Source: Anaeramoeba flamelloides
Lineage: Eukaryota > Metamonada > Anaeramoebidae
NCBI GenBank assembly: GCA_027625915.1
Contig: JANTQA010000023.1
Coordinates: 1,426,001-1,490,000, forward strand
Reading direction: 5' to 3'
DNA length: 64,000 nucleotides
The notes below the pieces were generated by a model. The model worked only from the letters and a program-made list of their open reading frames with translations, did not search any database and was not told where the DNA came from. The translations under genes were made by a program, and so were the position numbers. Positions 1 through 11,592 of this stretch are shown one piece after another (position 1 is the first letter of the stretch; the number at the start of each line of letters is the position of its first letter).

Positions 1-149
1 CTTTTTTTATTGTGTAAAAAAATTAAAATTAAACAAACAATATTTCTATTGCTTAATATTATGTTTATTGTGAAATGTTTTTTTTCTCTCTAACATTTAT
101 TAGTTTCTACAGGCAATGAGACAAACTAAACAATTTGTTTTAAAATATA

Positions 150-740
150 TAAGGTATTTCCAAAAAAGTGGGACATTTTTTTTTTACATTTCCTAAAAAA
201 TCAAATTTGTTTGTGAAGGTATTCATTAATTGAAAATACCAAATTAAGTTTCATATTAATACCTATTGAATCAATGACTAAGGTATTTATTTCAAAATAT
301 TTACGTTGAAATATTTCCAAAAAACGAAAAAAAAATAGCACTTTTTTTGTCGAAAACAATGCACGGCTAATTCAATAAAAAACTACAAGTATGGAAATGT
401 TAGAAATGATTTTTTAAACAACCAAATGCAGTTATATGTATTCAATTCTATTGGAAAATTTGTTGAGATTAAACAAGTTATGATAAGGATTTTTTCGATC
501 AAAAAGAAAATAATAAACACCAATTTTCACCCCTAAAAAACATCAGATAAAATCGAAGATCAGAAAATTTAATATATTTTATTTATGTAATAACAATACT
601 AAGAAACAAATTGAATTATTATCAAGAATCAATAAATGATAGTTATTGAAATTTTTGTATATTTAAATACTTTTTTTGAAGATTGAGTTTAATAAATATA
701 TTTTAAAATAAATTTTCCCCACTTTTTTGGAAATAGCTTA
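150..740. mobile_element. MITE-like element G, copy 1
   Basis: A segment of about 590 bp bounded by TA on both sides, with terminal inverted repeats AGGTATTTCCAAAAAAGTGG (left) and the complement GGAAATAGCT (right). The reverse complement of this whole segment recurs at 19311-19896. It has no coding capacity. TA flanks and short inverted ends fit a non-autonomous Tc1/mariner-type element; the superfamily is inferred. Confidence 0.75.
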
Positions 741-1139
741 TACTTAATAATCAATCGTTTAAAAGAAAGAATATATTAAGATTTTTTATCGAATTTTTAA
801 ATTTAATTCCACATTTTTTATTGATTTTGATATTATTAAATAGTATTTATGAGAAAATCAAAATTTCTCCAATTGGAAATTGGGAGGTTTATTGGATTGT
901 CTTTTTTCTTTTTTGAAAATAATATTCTTTAAAAAAAATTGTTCTTTAGAGTAATTTTTCTAGCAATCAGAATGAAAAGAGAATCTTTATGGAATTTTTT
1001 TTTTTTATAAAATTTTATAAAAATGAAGGTAATTTTTGAAAAATTAAAAAAGTATTTTACAGTAAAAATGATTTTTTAAAATTTATTTATTTTTCATCGG
1101 GTGCTTTGTTTTTTTGTTTTTTTTTGTTATTCTGATTCT
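741..1139. other. AT-rich spacer
   Basis: Homopolymer-rich spacer with no open frame and no repeat that I could pair with another part of the window. Confidence 0.4.
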
Positions 1140-1400
1140 TTTTACACAAATTATTTTATTTGAATCTGAATTTTTGTACTTAAATTTGTAATTTTTTTTG
1201 TGTCTTTATTTTCGTTGAAAGTTTGAGCCTTAACAATTGTTTTGACTGTATACTTTATCTTAGAATTAGCATTATTTCTTTATCAAATTCCATTTTGATT
1301 TTTTAAAAAAAAAATCCAAAAAATGTGCCTTTATTTGAAATTTTTTTGTGCCGTTAATTTCATTGAAAGTTTGTGCCTTAAAAGTGGTATTGATTGTATA
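1140..1400. repeat. Two diverged half-copies of MITE-like element E
   Basis: Two same-orientation blocks near 1165-1240 and 1320-1395 each end in a form of GTTTGTGCCTTAAA. They match the right arm of the better copies at 9575-9765 and 11398-11592. Left arms are not clear here, so these are fragments. Confidence 0.45.
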
Positions 1401-1760
1401 TATGATCACAAATATTTTATCCCAATGTTGAATATTTGTAGTGCTTTACAAATAAAAACTTAGAATAAACCCTAAGAAGATCCAATTATCAGATATGATG
1501 AGCATTATTGAATTGCAAATATCACAAGAAATGAAGATATTGAAATAGAATTTGAAGATTTGATTCTAATTTTTTAATTTTATATCGTAAATTCTGATTT
1601 GAATTTCCAAATCTTACATTTGATTTATTTTTATTTCTAAGGATAATTTTAAGTTCTTTGGATCTTTTTTTTTTATGATAATTTAAATTTTTTTGGATCT
1701 TTTAAAATCATTTATTTTACTAGTATTGGTTACCAAAAAAAAATTAAGTTTTTAGATAAT

Positions 1761-1830
1761 CGAGTATGGACCAGTGGTAATACTATTAACTTACAATCAG
1801 AAGGCTGCAGAGTTCTGTTCTCCTTAACCA
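1761..1830 (+). tRNA. tRNA-like relic (or tRNA-derived SINE head)
   Basis: The run holds an A-box-like TGGACCAGTGGTAATAC, an anticodon-arm-like ACTTACAATCAGAAGG and a B-box-like GAGTTCTGTTCTC in the order and spacing of a tRNA. If aligned to a cloverleaf, the loop reads TAC (valine). The acceptor and D stems do not pair, so this is a decayed tRNA or the head of a SINE, not a working gene. Confidence 0.3.
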
Positions 1831-2149
1831 CATTATTTCTGATTGTTTATCATTTTCTCAAAAATTTAAAAAATTATCAAGGTACAATTTCAATTAAAAA
1901 TCGAGTTTATGTGCTTCAGAGAACCACTAATTCTTTGAAGAAATCGTCTGATCGATTTGAATCATTTTGACTATTATAAAAATCGAACCTGAACGAGAAT
2001 CGAAACAAAATCCCTCACAATTTATGGTGAAGATACGATTTTTGGGAGAAATGATCAGATTCGATCTCTCACTCTTGGCTATTCCAACAATATATCTTAT
2101 CTCAAATTAGTGATTCGGGAAGTGTTGTAGGGTTCATAGTTTTTTTTTC
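1831..2149. other. Spacer with a short coding-like stretch
   Basis: About 120 bp (roughly 2000-2130, plus strand) is less homopolymeric and open for some 40 codons (it reads YGEDTIFGRNDQIRSLTLGY). It has no start codon and no family I recognise. It may be a decayed exon; the rest is featureless. Confidence 0.2.
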
Positions 2150-2342
2150 TAATTTAAGGAATTAGTCTCTATTTTTTTTTTTTTTTTGACCAATTTCTAA
2201 ATCAGGATTCCTTATCTAGAAATAGTTTCAATATTGAAAATAAAAAGGGTTTTTCAAATCTAAGTAATTGGCAAAAAAATTTCTCAATCTCTATTAAATT
2301 TCGGTAAAAAAATTTAATAGAGATTAGTTCCTTAAGAAATAA
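2150..2342. mobile_element. MITE-like element L, copy 1
   Basis: Inverted ends TTAAGGAATTAGTCTCTA (left) and TAGAGATTAGTTCCTTAA (right) surround about 150 bp. The same sequence recurs at 39935-42130, where another element has split it. No coding capacity. Confidence 0.55.
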
Positions 2343-2956
2343 TTGGATTAAATCTATGCTTTTACTCTTATCTTTTAAATTCTGGAAAACCTATCAGATG
2401 TTTTTTTTTTTTTTTTTTTTTTGTTGAATATCTATTGATTTTCTAATCAAAGCAAAAAGTTAAAAGAATAGTGTAAAATCAAATATTTTACTCAATTCTT
2501 TTAAATCCAGGAAAACCTAATGGAGAGTGCCTTCAAGTGACTAGGTTTTCTTGAGGTTTTCTGTTTTATTTGTGAAGTGTTCTAGGTTTTTTTGAGTTTT
2601 CTATTTATTTGTGAAGTGTTCTAGGTTTTTTTTGAGATTTTCTATTTTATTTCGTGAAGTGTTCTAGGTTTTTTTTACTTTTCGAAATAAACCGAAAATT
2701 TATTAAAATTTTCTGTTTATTTCAAAAATTAAAAAAAACCTAACGAAAATCTATTGATTAACCAAATAAATAGAAAACTCCAGAAAACCTAAAAACACTT
2801 TTCCAGAATTTAAACGAATAGAGTAAAATATTTGATTTTACTCAATTCTTTTGAATTCTGGAAAATCTAACAACCTTTTTATTTTAATTTTTGAAATGAA
2901 AAGAAAATTAAATAAATTTTCTTTACATTTCAAAAAGTAAAAAAAAACTAACAGTA
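2340..2956. repeat. Palindromic repeat H, locus 1
   Basis: A patchwork of perfect or near-perfect palindromes. One is about 68 bp, opening TTTTTTTACTTTTCGAAATA and closing with its complement. Another is about 70 bp, built on GAATTCTGGAAAACC. They are linked by GTTAGG/CCTAAC and GTGAAGTGTTCTAGG blocks. The same modules in other orders occur at eight further places in the window. No coding capacity. Confidence 0.75.
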
Positions 2957-3690
2957 AGCAGGTGAACTTTTAGAACTCACTCTTTAATGGAAAAAAAAAA
3001 AAAATAATAATGCTTTTTTAACAATAAATATTTAAAATGGTTTTTACAATTTTTGTGTTATTAAAGTAAAATTGTATAAAATAAAAAAATTAAGCAATAG
3101 AAAAAATTTTTTATTTTGATTTTTTTTACAGAATAGAAAAAGTAATTAAGCAATTAGTAATTATTTTGTTTACAATCAAACTTTTAATTGCACAATTGGT
3201 CTTTCTTTAAAACAAAACTATTTATCAATTACACAACTACTCTAATATAGCTGAAAAATAGATTGTTTGGACTTTGGTTATCATAAAATCGTGATAAGGA
3301 CTTTAATATTGCTTTAATTTTTTGTGCAAAAATAAATTTTATTTTTGATTATCTTGTTTTAAAAGGTTTTTTCCCGATTGAGAAAAAAGCGCCACTATTC
3401 TAATAATCACGCAGAGTATACAAAGACATAGTTTTACTTTTTAAGAATAGACTTAAAGCAGTACTAAGGATTTAAAAGAAAGTTCTTCCATACTTTACAG
3501 TTATTTTCAAAAGGTGATTACTAAAAGTTTTTCAAGAATTACTTCAAACTCTTTTATTCATTCATTTTAAGTAGTTTGAATAATACTTTTAGAAAACTTT
3601 TAGCATACACTTTTTTAAAACAGCTATAATAAGATTTTTTTCTTTCTTTTTTTTTTTATTAAATTATTCCCATGGCTGTTCTTTGTTTAA
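2957..3690. other. AT-rich spacer
   Basis: No open frame and no repeat that I could match elsewhere. It ends at the TTAA that borders element A copy 1. Confidence 0.4.
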
Positions 3691-4838
3691 GGTTTATAAT
3701 ACCTGAAAAGGGAAAAAAAGATTATATTGAATTAGGTGTTTGACAACTTGTTATTTTTAAACTTAGCTGATCGATCTTCAACTTGGTATTAATTTATATA
3801 GTTTTTCAAAAAAGGCAGTTTATTTATTTATTTATTTTTTTTCCAAAATCCGAATTTATGGGTGTAAAGCTAATATACTGGAAGGTATTTAAAAATAAAT
3901 TTTGATTTTTGGGTTTTCGATTGAAAATTTTCTTTAGGATTTCTTTTATTTGGAGCTTTTCAAAAATTTATTTTTTTTTTTTTTGGATAATTTGCAAAGG
4001 GAAATGAAAATTTCAATTGACAATCCTAATAAAAAAAAAAATGATAACATGTTACTATTTGTTTCAAAATTAATTGAACAAACTTTTCAATCAGCTTTCG
4101 AAAAAAAGATTTTATAAATCATGTGACCTTTTCCTATTTTTGTTCCGAAAAGAACCTTAAATTATTCATTTACCTTTTAGAATTAGGAACTTTGATGATT
4201 TATATTAATTCTTTGGAGGTGTGATTTTTTTTGGGCGGTTGAATGAAAATGTTGATCTTTTTATTTCGCAATTAAAAGTATAAACGTGTTGTAAAGATGC
4301 TGTAAATGATATAAAATTTCATAAAATTTGATATTAGCAACTTTTATAATATTTATGTTTGTTAGAAAATTTGTAACTTGTTATAAACCTGCTAAAGGAA
4401 TATTTTTTCAAAAAATAGGGAAAAAATCATCATGTAAAGGGGAATTTTGTTCTAAAAATGATTTCTAGATGTTATAAAAAATTTTTTTATTATGGTTGTC
4501 AATTGAAATTTTCAATTCCCTTTTGCTCAATTATCCAAAAAAAAAAAAAAAATAAATTTTTGAAAAGCTCCAAATAAAAGAAAGCCTAAAGAAAATTTTC
4601 AATCGAAAACCCAAAAATCAAAATTTATTTTTAAATACCTTCCAGTATATTAGCTTTACACTCATAAATTCGGATTTTGGAAAAAAAAAAAATATAAATA
4701 AATAAACTGCCTTTTTTGAAAAACTATATAAATTAATACCAAGTTGAAAATTGATCAGCTAAGTTTAAAAATAACAAGTTGTCAAACACCTAATATAATA
4801 TAATCTTTTTTTCCCTTTTCAGGTATTAAAAACCATAA
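3687..4838. mobile_element. Long-inverted-repeat element A, copy 1
   Basis: Arms of about 340 bp (3691-4028 and 4494-4834) are near-perfect reverse complements and begin GGTTTATAATACCTGAAAAG. The left flank is TTAA; the right flank reads ATAA, a probable decayed TTAA. The central loop carries a copy of element B. Related copies lie at 6511-7057, 42607-43167 and 43164-43723. TTAA flanks suggest a piggyBac-type non-autonomous element. Confidence 0.85.
4053..4280. mobile_element. MITE-like element B, copy 1, nested in element A
   Basis: About 228 bp between TA dinucleotides, with inverted ends of about 50 bp (TACTATTTGTTTCAAAAT left; a form of GGAAAGCTGAATGAAAAT near the right). It lies in the loop of element A copy 1. 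Other copies are at 6143-6368, 30188-30425 and 61048-61278. Confidence 0.75.
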
Positions 4839-5321
4839 AGAAGAAAAATTTCAGATTTGTAAAGAAGACAATAACAGCCAACTTTGTATTTAAATTGAAA
4901 AATTTTGAATGAGACTTGATTAAAAGCAGTAGTAACAAAAAAGGTTTCAAAAATAGAGTTTACTTTTGTTTTTGTTCCCCCTCTATTTCTGCTTTAAATT
5001 GTGGTTCTTTTTCTTAAAATTTTATTCGATTATTTTTTGAATCTGTCAATTTTTACTCAAAGTGAAGAAGCCAACAAAACCCATTTGTACAGAAAATTTT
5101 TTAAAGGTTTTATTTCAAAAATCATAGACACGAGAAACTTGTCCAAATTTTAGTGTTTAAAAAGGGCTGAAATTGATTGTTTTGAAATTTTTTTTCATAA
5201 AAAGGAAAACGTAGTTTTTGCAAAAACAAATCCTCAGATTGAAATAGAACAAATGGTTTGTGTTTCTGAAAGGGTAATAATCAAAAAAAAATAGTAATTA
5301 GAAAGGCATGCAAAGATTTAC
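4839..5321. other. Putative intron or 3' region of the kinase
   Basis: No kinase catalytic-loop coding is visible on the minus strand here. The stretch runs from the exon 2 donor to the edge of element A copy 1. Confidence 0.4.
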
Positions 5322-5870
5322 CAGAAATAATCTCTCTAAAAAATCTACGGGCTGTTGTTTCTGTCAATTTTTCATGAGCAACAATAAAGTCAAACAATTC
5401 ACCGTGTTCGAGGTACTCTGTAACAATGTACCAATTTTTCTCATCTTGAAGGAATTCAAGCAACCGAACAATGTGTGGATGTTCGACAATTTTTAGGATC
5501 TTGACTTCTCTGACTAGTCTTTCTCTCGCACCGTTTTCTAATTGCACTTTTTTTTTTTCAAGGCTTTTGACCACAACCTAAAAAGAATGTTGAAAGTTTT
5601 TGGGGATTGAGACAAGTTCATTTTTGTTGTTTTTTTGATTTATTTTTTTTGAATAAGAAAAAGAGAACGACAAAAACAGTTAATTTCTTAAACAAGAAGT
5701 GTGTGCACAATGGCAATTTAAAAACAGAAAGGGTTGTGTTTTTGATTTGGGAATACTTTTCGGTTTGTGATGAGATGTTTTCCAATTCGAATTTTTCCTA
5801 GTCTTGTCTCGCCAATTGTACTCACAAATTCATAGTTTTTTAATGTTTTTTTTGTAAAAGTTTCTTTCAT
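5322..5870 (-). CDS. Protein kinase, N-lobe exons 1 and 2 only (SNF1/CAMK-like)
   Basis: Two exons of a serine/threonine kinase. Exon 1 (5870-5757) starts MKETFTKKTL and carries the glycine loop IGETRLGKIRIGKH, in which the second canonical glycine is Thr. A 179-bp GT-AG intron follows. Exon 2 (5577-5322) opens VVVKSLEKKK with the ATP-anchoring lysine, then the helix-C glutamate in REVKIL, the hinge IVTEYLEHGELFDF and FFREIIS. The splice phase is 0 and the frame runs through. Exon 2 ends at a clear GGTAAAT donor, just before the expected HRDLKPEN exon. I could not find that exon down to position 1. Either a very long intron takes it out of the window or the 3' part is lost. The upstream in-frame Met at 6002 lies in T-rich leader and is less likely. 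Confidence 0.75.
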
Positions 5871-6142
5871 TATTTCATATATCAAGAAAGAAAGAAAGAA
5901 ATTTTTATTGGAGAAAGTGAAAAATGAAAAATGATTTGCAAAAAATTTCAAGTTAATCAATTTGTTTCTTTTAAAGTTTTTTAAATAATAACCAAAAAAC
6001 AAGAGCAGTTCAACGGGGTCTCTGCTTTTTTGTTTACTTTTGTTAAAAAGTCTCTAAAACAAAACTAACAATTAATATATTTCTTTATTTTTTTATATCA
6101 TGTAAAGTACCAAAATTGCAAATGATGTAAAAATACAGAGTA

Positions 6143-6368
6143 TACTATTTGTTTCAAAATAAATGGAACAAAATTTTCATTCAGCTTTCCACAAAAAGTT
6201 TCCAAATCAAGCCAACATTTCAACTTTTAATTTCTTTGAACAAGTAGAAATAATTAATTTCCCTTTTAAGAATTGTGAACTTAGGATGATTTATTTTGGT
6301 TTCTGGAATGTGATAATTTTGGAAAGCTGAATGAAAATTTTGATCTTTTTCTTTTTCAATTAACAGTA
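6143..6368. mobile_element. MITE-like element B, copy 2
   Basis: TA-bounded, about 226 bp, with inverted ends of about 50 bp (TACTATTTGTTTCAAAAT at left, complement at right). It is the cleanest B copy in the window and lies just upstream of the kinase exon 1. Confidence 0.8.
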
Positions 6369-6510
6369 TTACCCAAATTTAGTATCTCATTTAACGGTAT
6401 ACTCTCCAATTCTTATGTAAAGTTATTGAGAATATGGTTTTTTAATCTGACAAATTTTTAGTAATATAATTTTCTTATTTTCGCCTATTTTTTCTTTTTT
6501 TTGATTATGT

Positions 6511-7057
6511 TTAAGGTTTATAATCCCTGAAATCAATAAAAAATAGTATTGTATTAGGTGTAAGTTCATAACATTTTGATTCTTAACTTATTGATCTTCA
6601 AAAGTGTATAAATTTTAATAGTTGTTAAAAAAGGCAATTTCTTTTTTTTTTTTTTTTTTTCTGAAATCAGAATATATAGTTGTAAACCAATATATTGGAA
6701 GGTATTTAATAATAAAAAAATTGGGCTGAGTGTTTTAAAGGAAAATTTTCTCTTAGGTTTTCTTTTATTGGGAATTTTTCAAAAATTTATTATTGTTTTT
6801 TGGGTAATTTAGTCAAAGGGAATTACAAAATTCCAATTGAAAATCCAAAAATCAAAATTCGTTGACTAAATACACTCCAGTCTATTAGTTTTATACTCAT
6901 AAACTCCCATTTCAGAAAAAAAAAACGAAAACCCCCTTTTTAATAACTATTAAAATTTTTACCATGTTGAAGATCAATAAGTTACAAACCAAAATATCAT
7001 GACGATCTACCTAATACAAGATATATATTTAAAAGTTTCAGGGGTTGTGAACAATAA
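6511..7057. mobile_element. Long-inverted-repeat element A, copy 2
   Basis: Left flank TTAA then GGTTTATAATCCCTGAAAT. The complementary right end is near 7035-7053, followed by ATAA. Arms of about 230 bp are diverged but alignable, and the loop is short. Confidence 0.75.
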
Positions 7058-7069
7058 GTCAGTTTTATG

Positions 7070-7767
7070 TAAAGTCTTTTTCAGCCAAAAGGATCCAGTT
7101 TTATTGAAAAAATAGAACATATTCTCTAATTTTTTCCCATATTCTTCTCATTATAAAATTTCAAGTTTTAAAGTAAAAAAAAAAAATACTTAAAATAGTA
7201 AAAAATGTAAACTCTTTTTCAGTCAAAGTGGCCCAGTTTTATTGAAGAAATAGAACATATTCTATGAGTTTAATTCATTAGTCTTCTCAAACTAAATTTT
7301 CAATTTTTTGATCAAGATCATTTTTTCTAATTCTTCAAATTTTTGTTTTTTTTTTACTTATTACTTTTTGCTTTTAACCTTTTTTTTTTTTTAATTTCTT
7401 TTCTAAAAAAAGTCAATTTGAAAAAAAAATATTTGAGACTACAAATTAACATAAAATAAATTACGAAGCTTTGTAATTTCTTTTAAAATCAATACAATTA
7501 CCATTACAAAATCATATTGCCAATAATTTTAATTTCCTAATGAAATTGTGGAATTTTGCACAAGACATTCCAATAAAAGTGGCCCATTTTTTTTTTTTTT
7601 TTTTTTTATGAAAAGTTAAAATTTATTCAGGTATTTCTTTTATTTATAATGACTCTACCACCAATTTCACCAATTCTCTTATTTCTGAACAATTTATTTT
7701 TGGGTGATTCTCAAAATAAGTACTTTTTTCATTTTTTTCCATTGAATTTTAAACAAAATGGAGTTTA
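7070..7767. mobile_element. MITE-like element F, copy 1, preceded by a solo left arm
   Basis: The full element is about 7208-7767, starting TAAACTCTTTTTCAGTCAAA and ending GGAGTTTA. A second, truncated left arm lies at about 7070-7165, head-to-tail. The internal part is T-rich with no coding. The sister copy is at 10240-10810. Confidence 0.65.
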
Positions 7768-8204
7768 TTTTAATTCTTAAATATTGAAAAATAAGAATTT
7801 GTTTCGTAACTTTTTATTGATATTTCGATAATTTTAAAAACAAATTTTTGTGACCATATTTTAATTAATTTTAAAAATAAAAATTAATTAAAAATTTAAA
7901 ATAATAATAAAAAAATTATCAGACTACAATATGATAACTAATAATATTAATTCTAAAAAAACTGGCTTATATATATATATATATATAAGATAAACTATAA
8001 TAATATTTATCAAAATGAACTTTAATAATTATTAAAGGTTTTTAAAAAAATATGTTAGATACTAATTCTATGAAAAAATTTGAAATAAATTTATCAAATA
8101 TAAAAGATATAAATTAACATAAAATAAAAATGAAGACAAAATTGCACCATTAATTAAAAAAATTAAGTAATCCTAAATAATTCATCACATCAAAAAAAAA
8201 AAAA
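7768..8204. other. AT-rich spacer with (AT)n
   Basis: Contains a TA microsatellite near 7966-7988. Part of it may be the upstream end of the decayed LINE that follows, but I cannot align it with confidence. Confidence 0.35.
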
Positions 8205-8790
8205 TAACTAAGCTTGGTATAAATTTATTGATGAAATAAACTTAGTAATTGCGAAAAACAAAGAATTTTGTAAAAAAATAAAATTTTTTTAATAAGGTCA
8301 AAAAAGATGAAAATGATTTTAAATAATAAAAATATGATTGAAGAATATTTTGGTCATGTTTAATAAAAAAACCATTGAAACAAGTAAAAATATTTTAGAT
8401 TGTATAAAAAAAAATTAAATATATAAAAAAATAAAAGATTTAAAATTAATATAATTTTTCTAAATGAAAATATTAATAACATTATTAAAAATGAAAAAAA
8501 TAAATCTGTTAAAGGATTTCAAAAAATTGAGTATTTAAAATATATGAGTGGTGAAGGAAATTTCATTGATTTAAACCTCAACTGAAAATACGAATTATAA
8601 AAAATATCTTCTTAAAATTCAGAAAATATTTTTAAAAATTGGTTGATTAAACCAGATAAGAATAATATTGGATATATTAAAAAAAGGTCAATTTTTCTAC
8701 CCATAAAAAAGGAGAAGAACAATATCATGATTCAAAATAAATAAATCTTCATCATTAAGGAGGATTTAGAGTAGAAAAAAAAATTTTTTA
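8205..8790 (+). mobile_element. Decayed LINE fragment, copy 2 (reverse-transcriptase N-terminal part)
   Basis: Base-for-base similar to 34890-35440 of LINE copy 1, including AAAATGATTTTAAA and the run for NMIEEYFGH. Similarity begins at the same point as in copy 1 (AGCTTGG) and fades after about 8720, near the start of the region for the YRPISI motif. Stops and indels interrupt the frame. Confidence 0.7.
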
Positions 8791-9574
8791 TTTTATCTTA
8801 TTGTTGTGGAATTTCTTTTTGAAAAAAATTTAAAAGTGTTGTAAAATATAAATTGTAAAAATTAACAATTTTTTTTTTTTATTAAAATCTTCGAACTAAT
8901 GTAAAAATATTTCTTTGAATTCCCCACACAATAGTCTTATTTCATTATATTTATAATTTTTATTGAGTTCTGATTAAACCAATGTATCAAAACTTTCTAT
9001 CTGTATCGAGTGTTTGAGATCAAGAGAGTAAACAAAAAAAAAAAATTAACAAAATAGAATTGTTGGAAAAGAAAAAATTATAATCTGTGTGGTTAAAAAG
9101 TTACAATAAATTTCTGGAAAATAACTTTTATTCACTTTTTTCCACTTATTTATGAATCTTTTAGAATTATTTTTTAGTAAATTATTTAATTACATTTTCC
9201 AAATTAAATATTGATTTTTTTTTCCTTATCCTTTTTTTCAAAATTTTATTTTAATAGCCATTTATGCCCCCCCCCCCACACACACACACACACTCTTTTA
9301 AAGTTTTTGGATGGGGTAAAAGGAATAAAAAAAACATTAAGAAATACGTAAAATCGTTCCCAACTAAATATTTTATAATCCAAACTTATTCTAATTATAT
9401 CTAAAGAATTATACTAATTTAATGATGTTTGATGAAAGTTGAAAAACAATAAGTTTATCAATTAAAATAATTTTAATTGTTAGTGTATACAATAAAATCT
9501 TAAATATTAATTTCTTAATATTTTTAAATTAAAAAAACAAAACATCATTTATTAATTAAAAATTGTTTATAGTC
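8791..9574. other. Spacer with a C/CA microsatellite
   Basis: Contains a poly-C run followed by (CA)n at about 9267-9293, a rare C-rich patch in this sequence. Nothing else could be identified. Confidence 0.5.
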
Positions 9575-9765
9575 TGTCCCACTTTTAAGTAACTAACTTT
9601 CAACAATATTTAAAGCGCAAAAAATCACAAATTATGGAACATTTTTTGGAATTTTTTTTTTACAATTTATTCTACTAGAATTTAATTTTTGTACCTTAAT
9701 TTGTGATTTTTTTCGTGCCTTAAATTTCGTTTAAAGTTTGTACCTTAAAATTGGAGGTAACTATA
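9575..9765. mobile_element. MITE-like element E, copy 2
   Basis: Inverted ends carry the words AAAAAATCACAAATTA and TAATTTGTGATTTTTTTC, and the AAGGTACAAACTTT type. About 190 bp, no coding. Confidence 0.55.
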
Positions 9766-10239
9766 AGCTGAATAACATAAAAATTATCTCATTTTTTTTT
9801 TTCAGAACTTACTTCACTATCTTTCCTCTTGATATTCAAAGTATATTTATATCCTTGCTAAAAACTCTAAAATAAATGATAAAATGGAGTGTAAACACAG
9901 TGGAGTTAGAATAATATGAAAATTTGAATTATTAAACCTTTTCAAGGGTAATTTTCAAATTTTGAAGGGAAAAATGGATTAACAAAAGGATAAAATTTTC
10001 AAAAAAAAATTTAAATTAGTAGAATAAAGTTTCCATAGTTATAAATTCTTTAAAAAAATGTGTTGTTAGTCGTGTATGTGATATTCACTAACAATAAAAA
10101 ATTGATATCCCTTAAAACCAATAAACACCATTATAAAAGACTTAATTTGAACAACCAATTCAAAAAATCCATAAATTTTACCCAAAAAAATAAGAATTAA
10201 AAGACAAAAATACAAAAAAAGAATAACAGAAACCAATAT
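9766..10239. other. AT-rich spacer
   Basis: No support for a gene. The minus-strand open frame at 10066-10293 is hydrophobic, T-rich and runs into element F. Confidence 0.4.
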
Positions 10240-10810
10240 TAAACCTTTTTTACAGTCAAAGGGGCCCAGTTTTATTGAAGAAATGGAAGACATTCTATGA
10301 GTTTAATTCATTACTCTTATCAAACTAAAATTTTCAATTTTTAGATCAAAATCATTTTTTCTCATTTTGTAAAATTTTGTTTTTTTTGTTTCTTGCTTTT
10401 TGCTTTTTTTTTTTTTTTTTCTTCTTTTCTTTTTTATTTTTTTTTTAAAATTAACTTTGAAAAAAAAAAATGTTTGAAAAACGAAATAAACATTAAGAAA
10501 AGTTAAGCTTTGTATGTTCTTTTAAAATTCATACTTTTACAAGTAAAAAATCTTATTATCAACGATTTTAATTTCCTAAAGAAAATGAGAATTTTGCACG
10601 AGACGTTCCAATGAATGGGCCCAAAAATTTTTTAACATTTTTTTTTTTTTTGAAATTTATGGTTTGTTCAGGGGTTTCTTTTATAATTATGAACTCTTAT
10701 AAGAAGTTTATTATTTCTTGTATTTCTAAACAATCTAAGTTTGGTTTATTATTAAAAATAAAATGACTTTTTCATTTTTGGCTCGGCCCCTTTGAGTGAA
10801 ATGGAGTTTA
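10240..10810. mobile_element. MITE-like element F, copy 2
   Basis: Starts TAAACCTTTTTTACAGTCAA and ends with the complement of TAAACTCCATTTCACTCAAA. TA-bounded, about 570 bp. It aligns along most of its length with 7208-7767. Confidence 0.75.
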
Positions 10811-11397
10811 TAATTCAATTTTTCTTTAATTTTTGAGATTAAGATCCTTTTACAATATTTTTCACAATTTAAATACACGAAAAAAGTTTTTTAATCTCCA
10901 AAAATCCCAAAAAAAAATTTATTTAAGTCAGGAGTAATTCTTATTTATTTATTTTCCCAAAGGTAATATGGTGATTATTTACACAAGTAAACAATTAAAC
11001 CCTATTATTTAAGTTCATTTATCAACTTTCGAGAGATGAATTATTGTTTTTCAAAGAGTTCATTTTTCCAACGACATTTTTTCATCAAAAGATCTGATTA
11101 TTTTTTTTGTTTGGATTTTTTCGATCCAAATTAGAAAAAGAAAATGAAAAGTATTAATTAATTTTTAAGAAATCTCACTTTTAGTAATTTCTGAGAGTCT
11201 TTATGAACAAATAACATTGAAAATTTAATCTTATTTGAAAAAATATTAGATAAAAATAAATTGAATATAGAATCTCTTGAAGATCTAAAATTCATGATCA
11301 TCTATTTTATTTACTAATATTTATTAAATCTCTTGAAATTCAAAAGATTATACAATATTCTTTTTCAAATATTCATTGTATAAAAAAGGAACAATTA
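10811..11397. other. AT-rich spacer
   Basis: No gene or matched repeat seen. Confidence 0.4.
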
Positions 11398-11592
11398 GTA
11401 CAGTCAGTTTCAAATTTAAGGCACAAACTTTCAATCAAATTTAAGGAACAAAAAACTCTCCTAAACAAGGCACAAAATTTTTGGAATTTTTTTTAACAAA
11501 TTTATTTTTACTAGAATTTGAATTTTGTGCCTTAATTTGAGATTTTTTTGCACCTTTAATTTTTTTGAATGTTTGTGCCTTAAATTAGTCGA
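11398..11592. mobile_element. MITE-like element E, copy 1 (best preserved)
   Basis: Inverted ends TTTAAGGCACAAACTTTCAA (left) and the complement of the GTTTGTGCCTTAAA type (right), with an internal second repeat AAGGCACAAAAT. About 190 bp, non-coding. Confidence 0.65.

Noticed and set aside
3687-4838. LTR pair
   Set aside because: The two arms are inverted, not direct, and there is no primer-binding site or coding interior.
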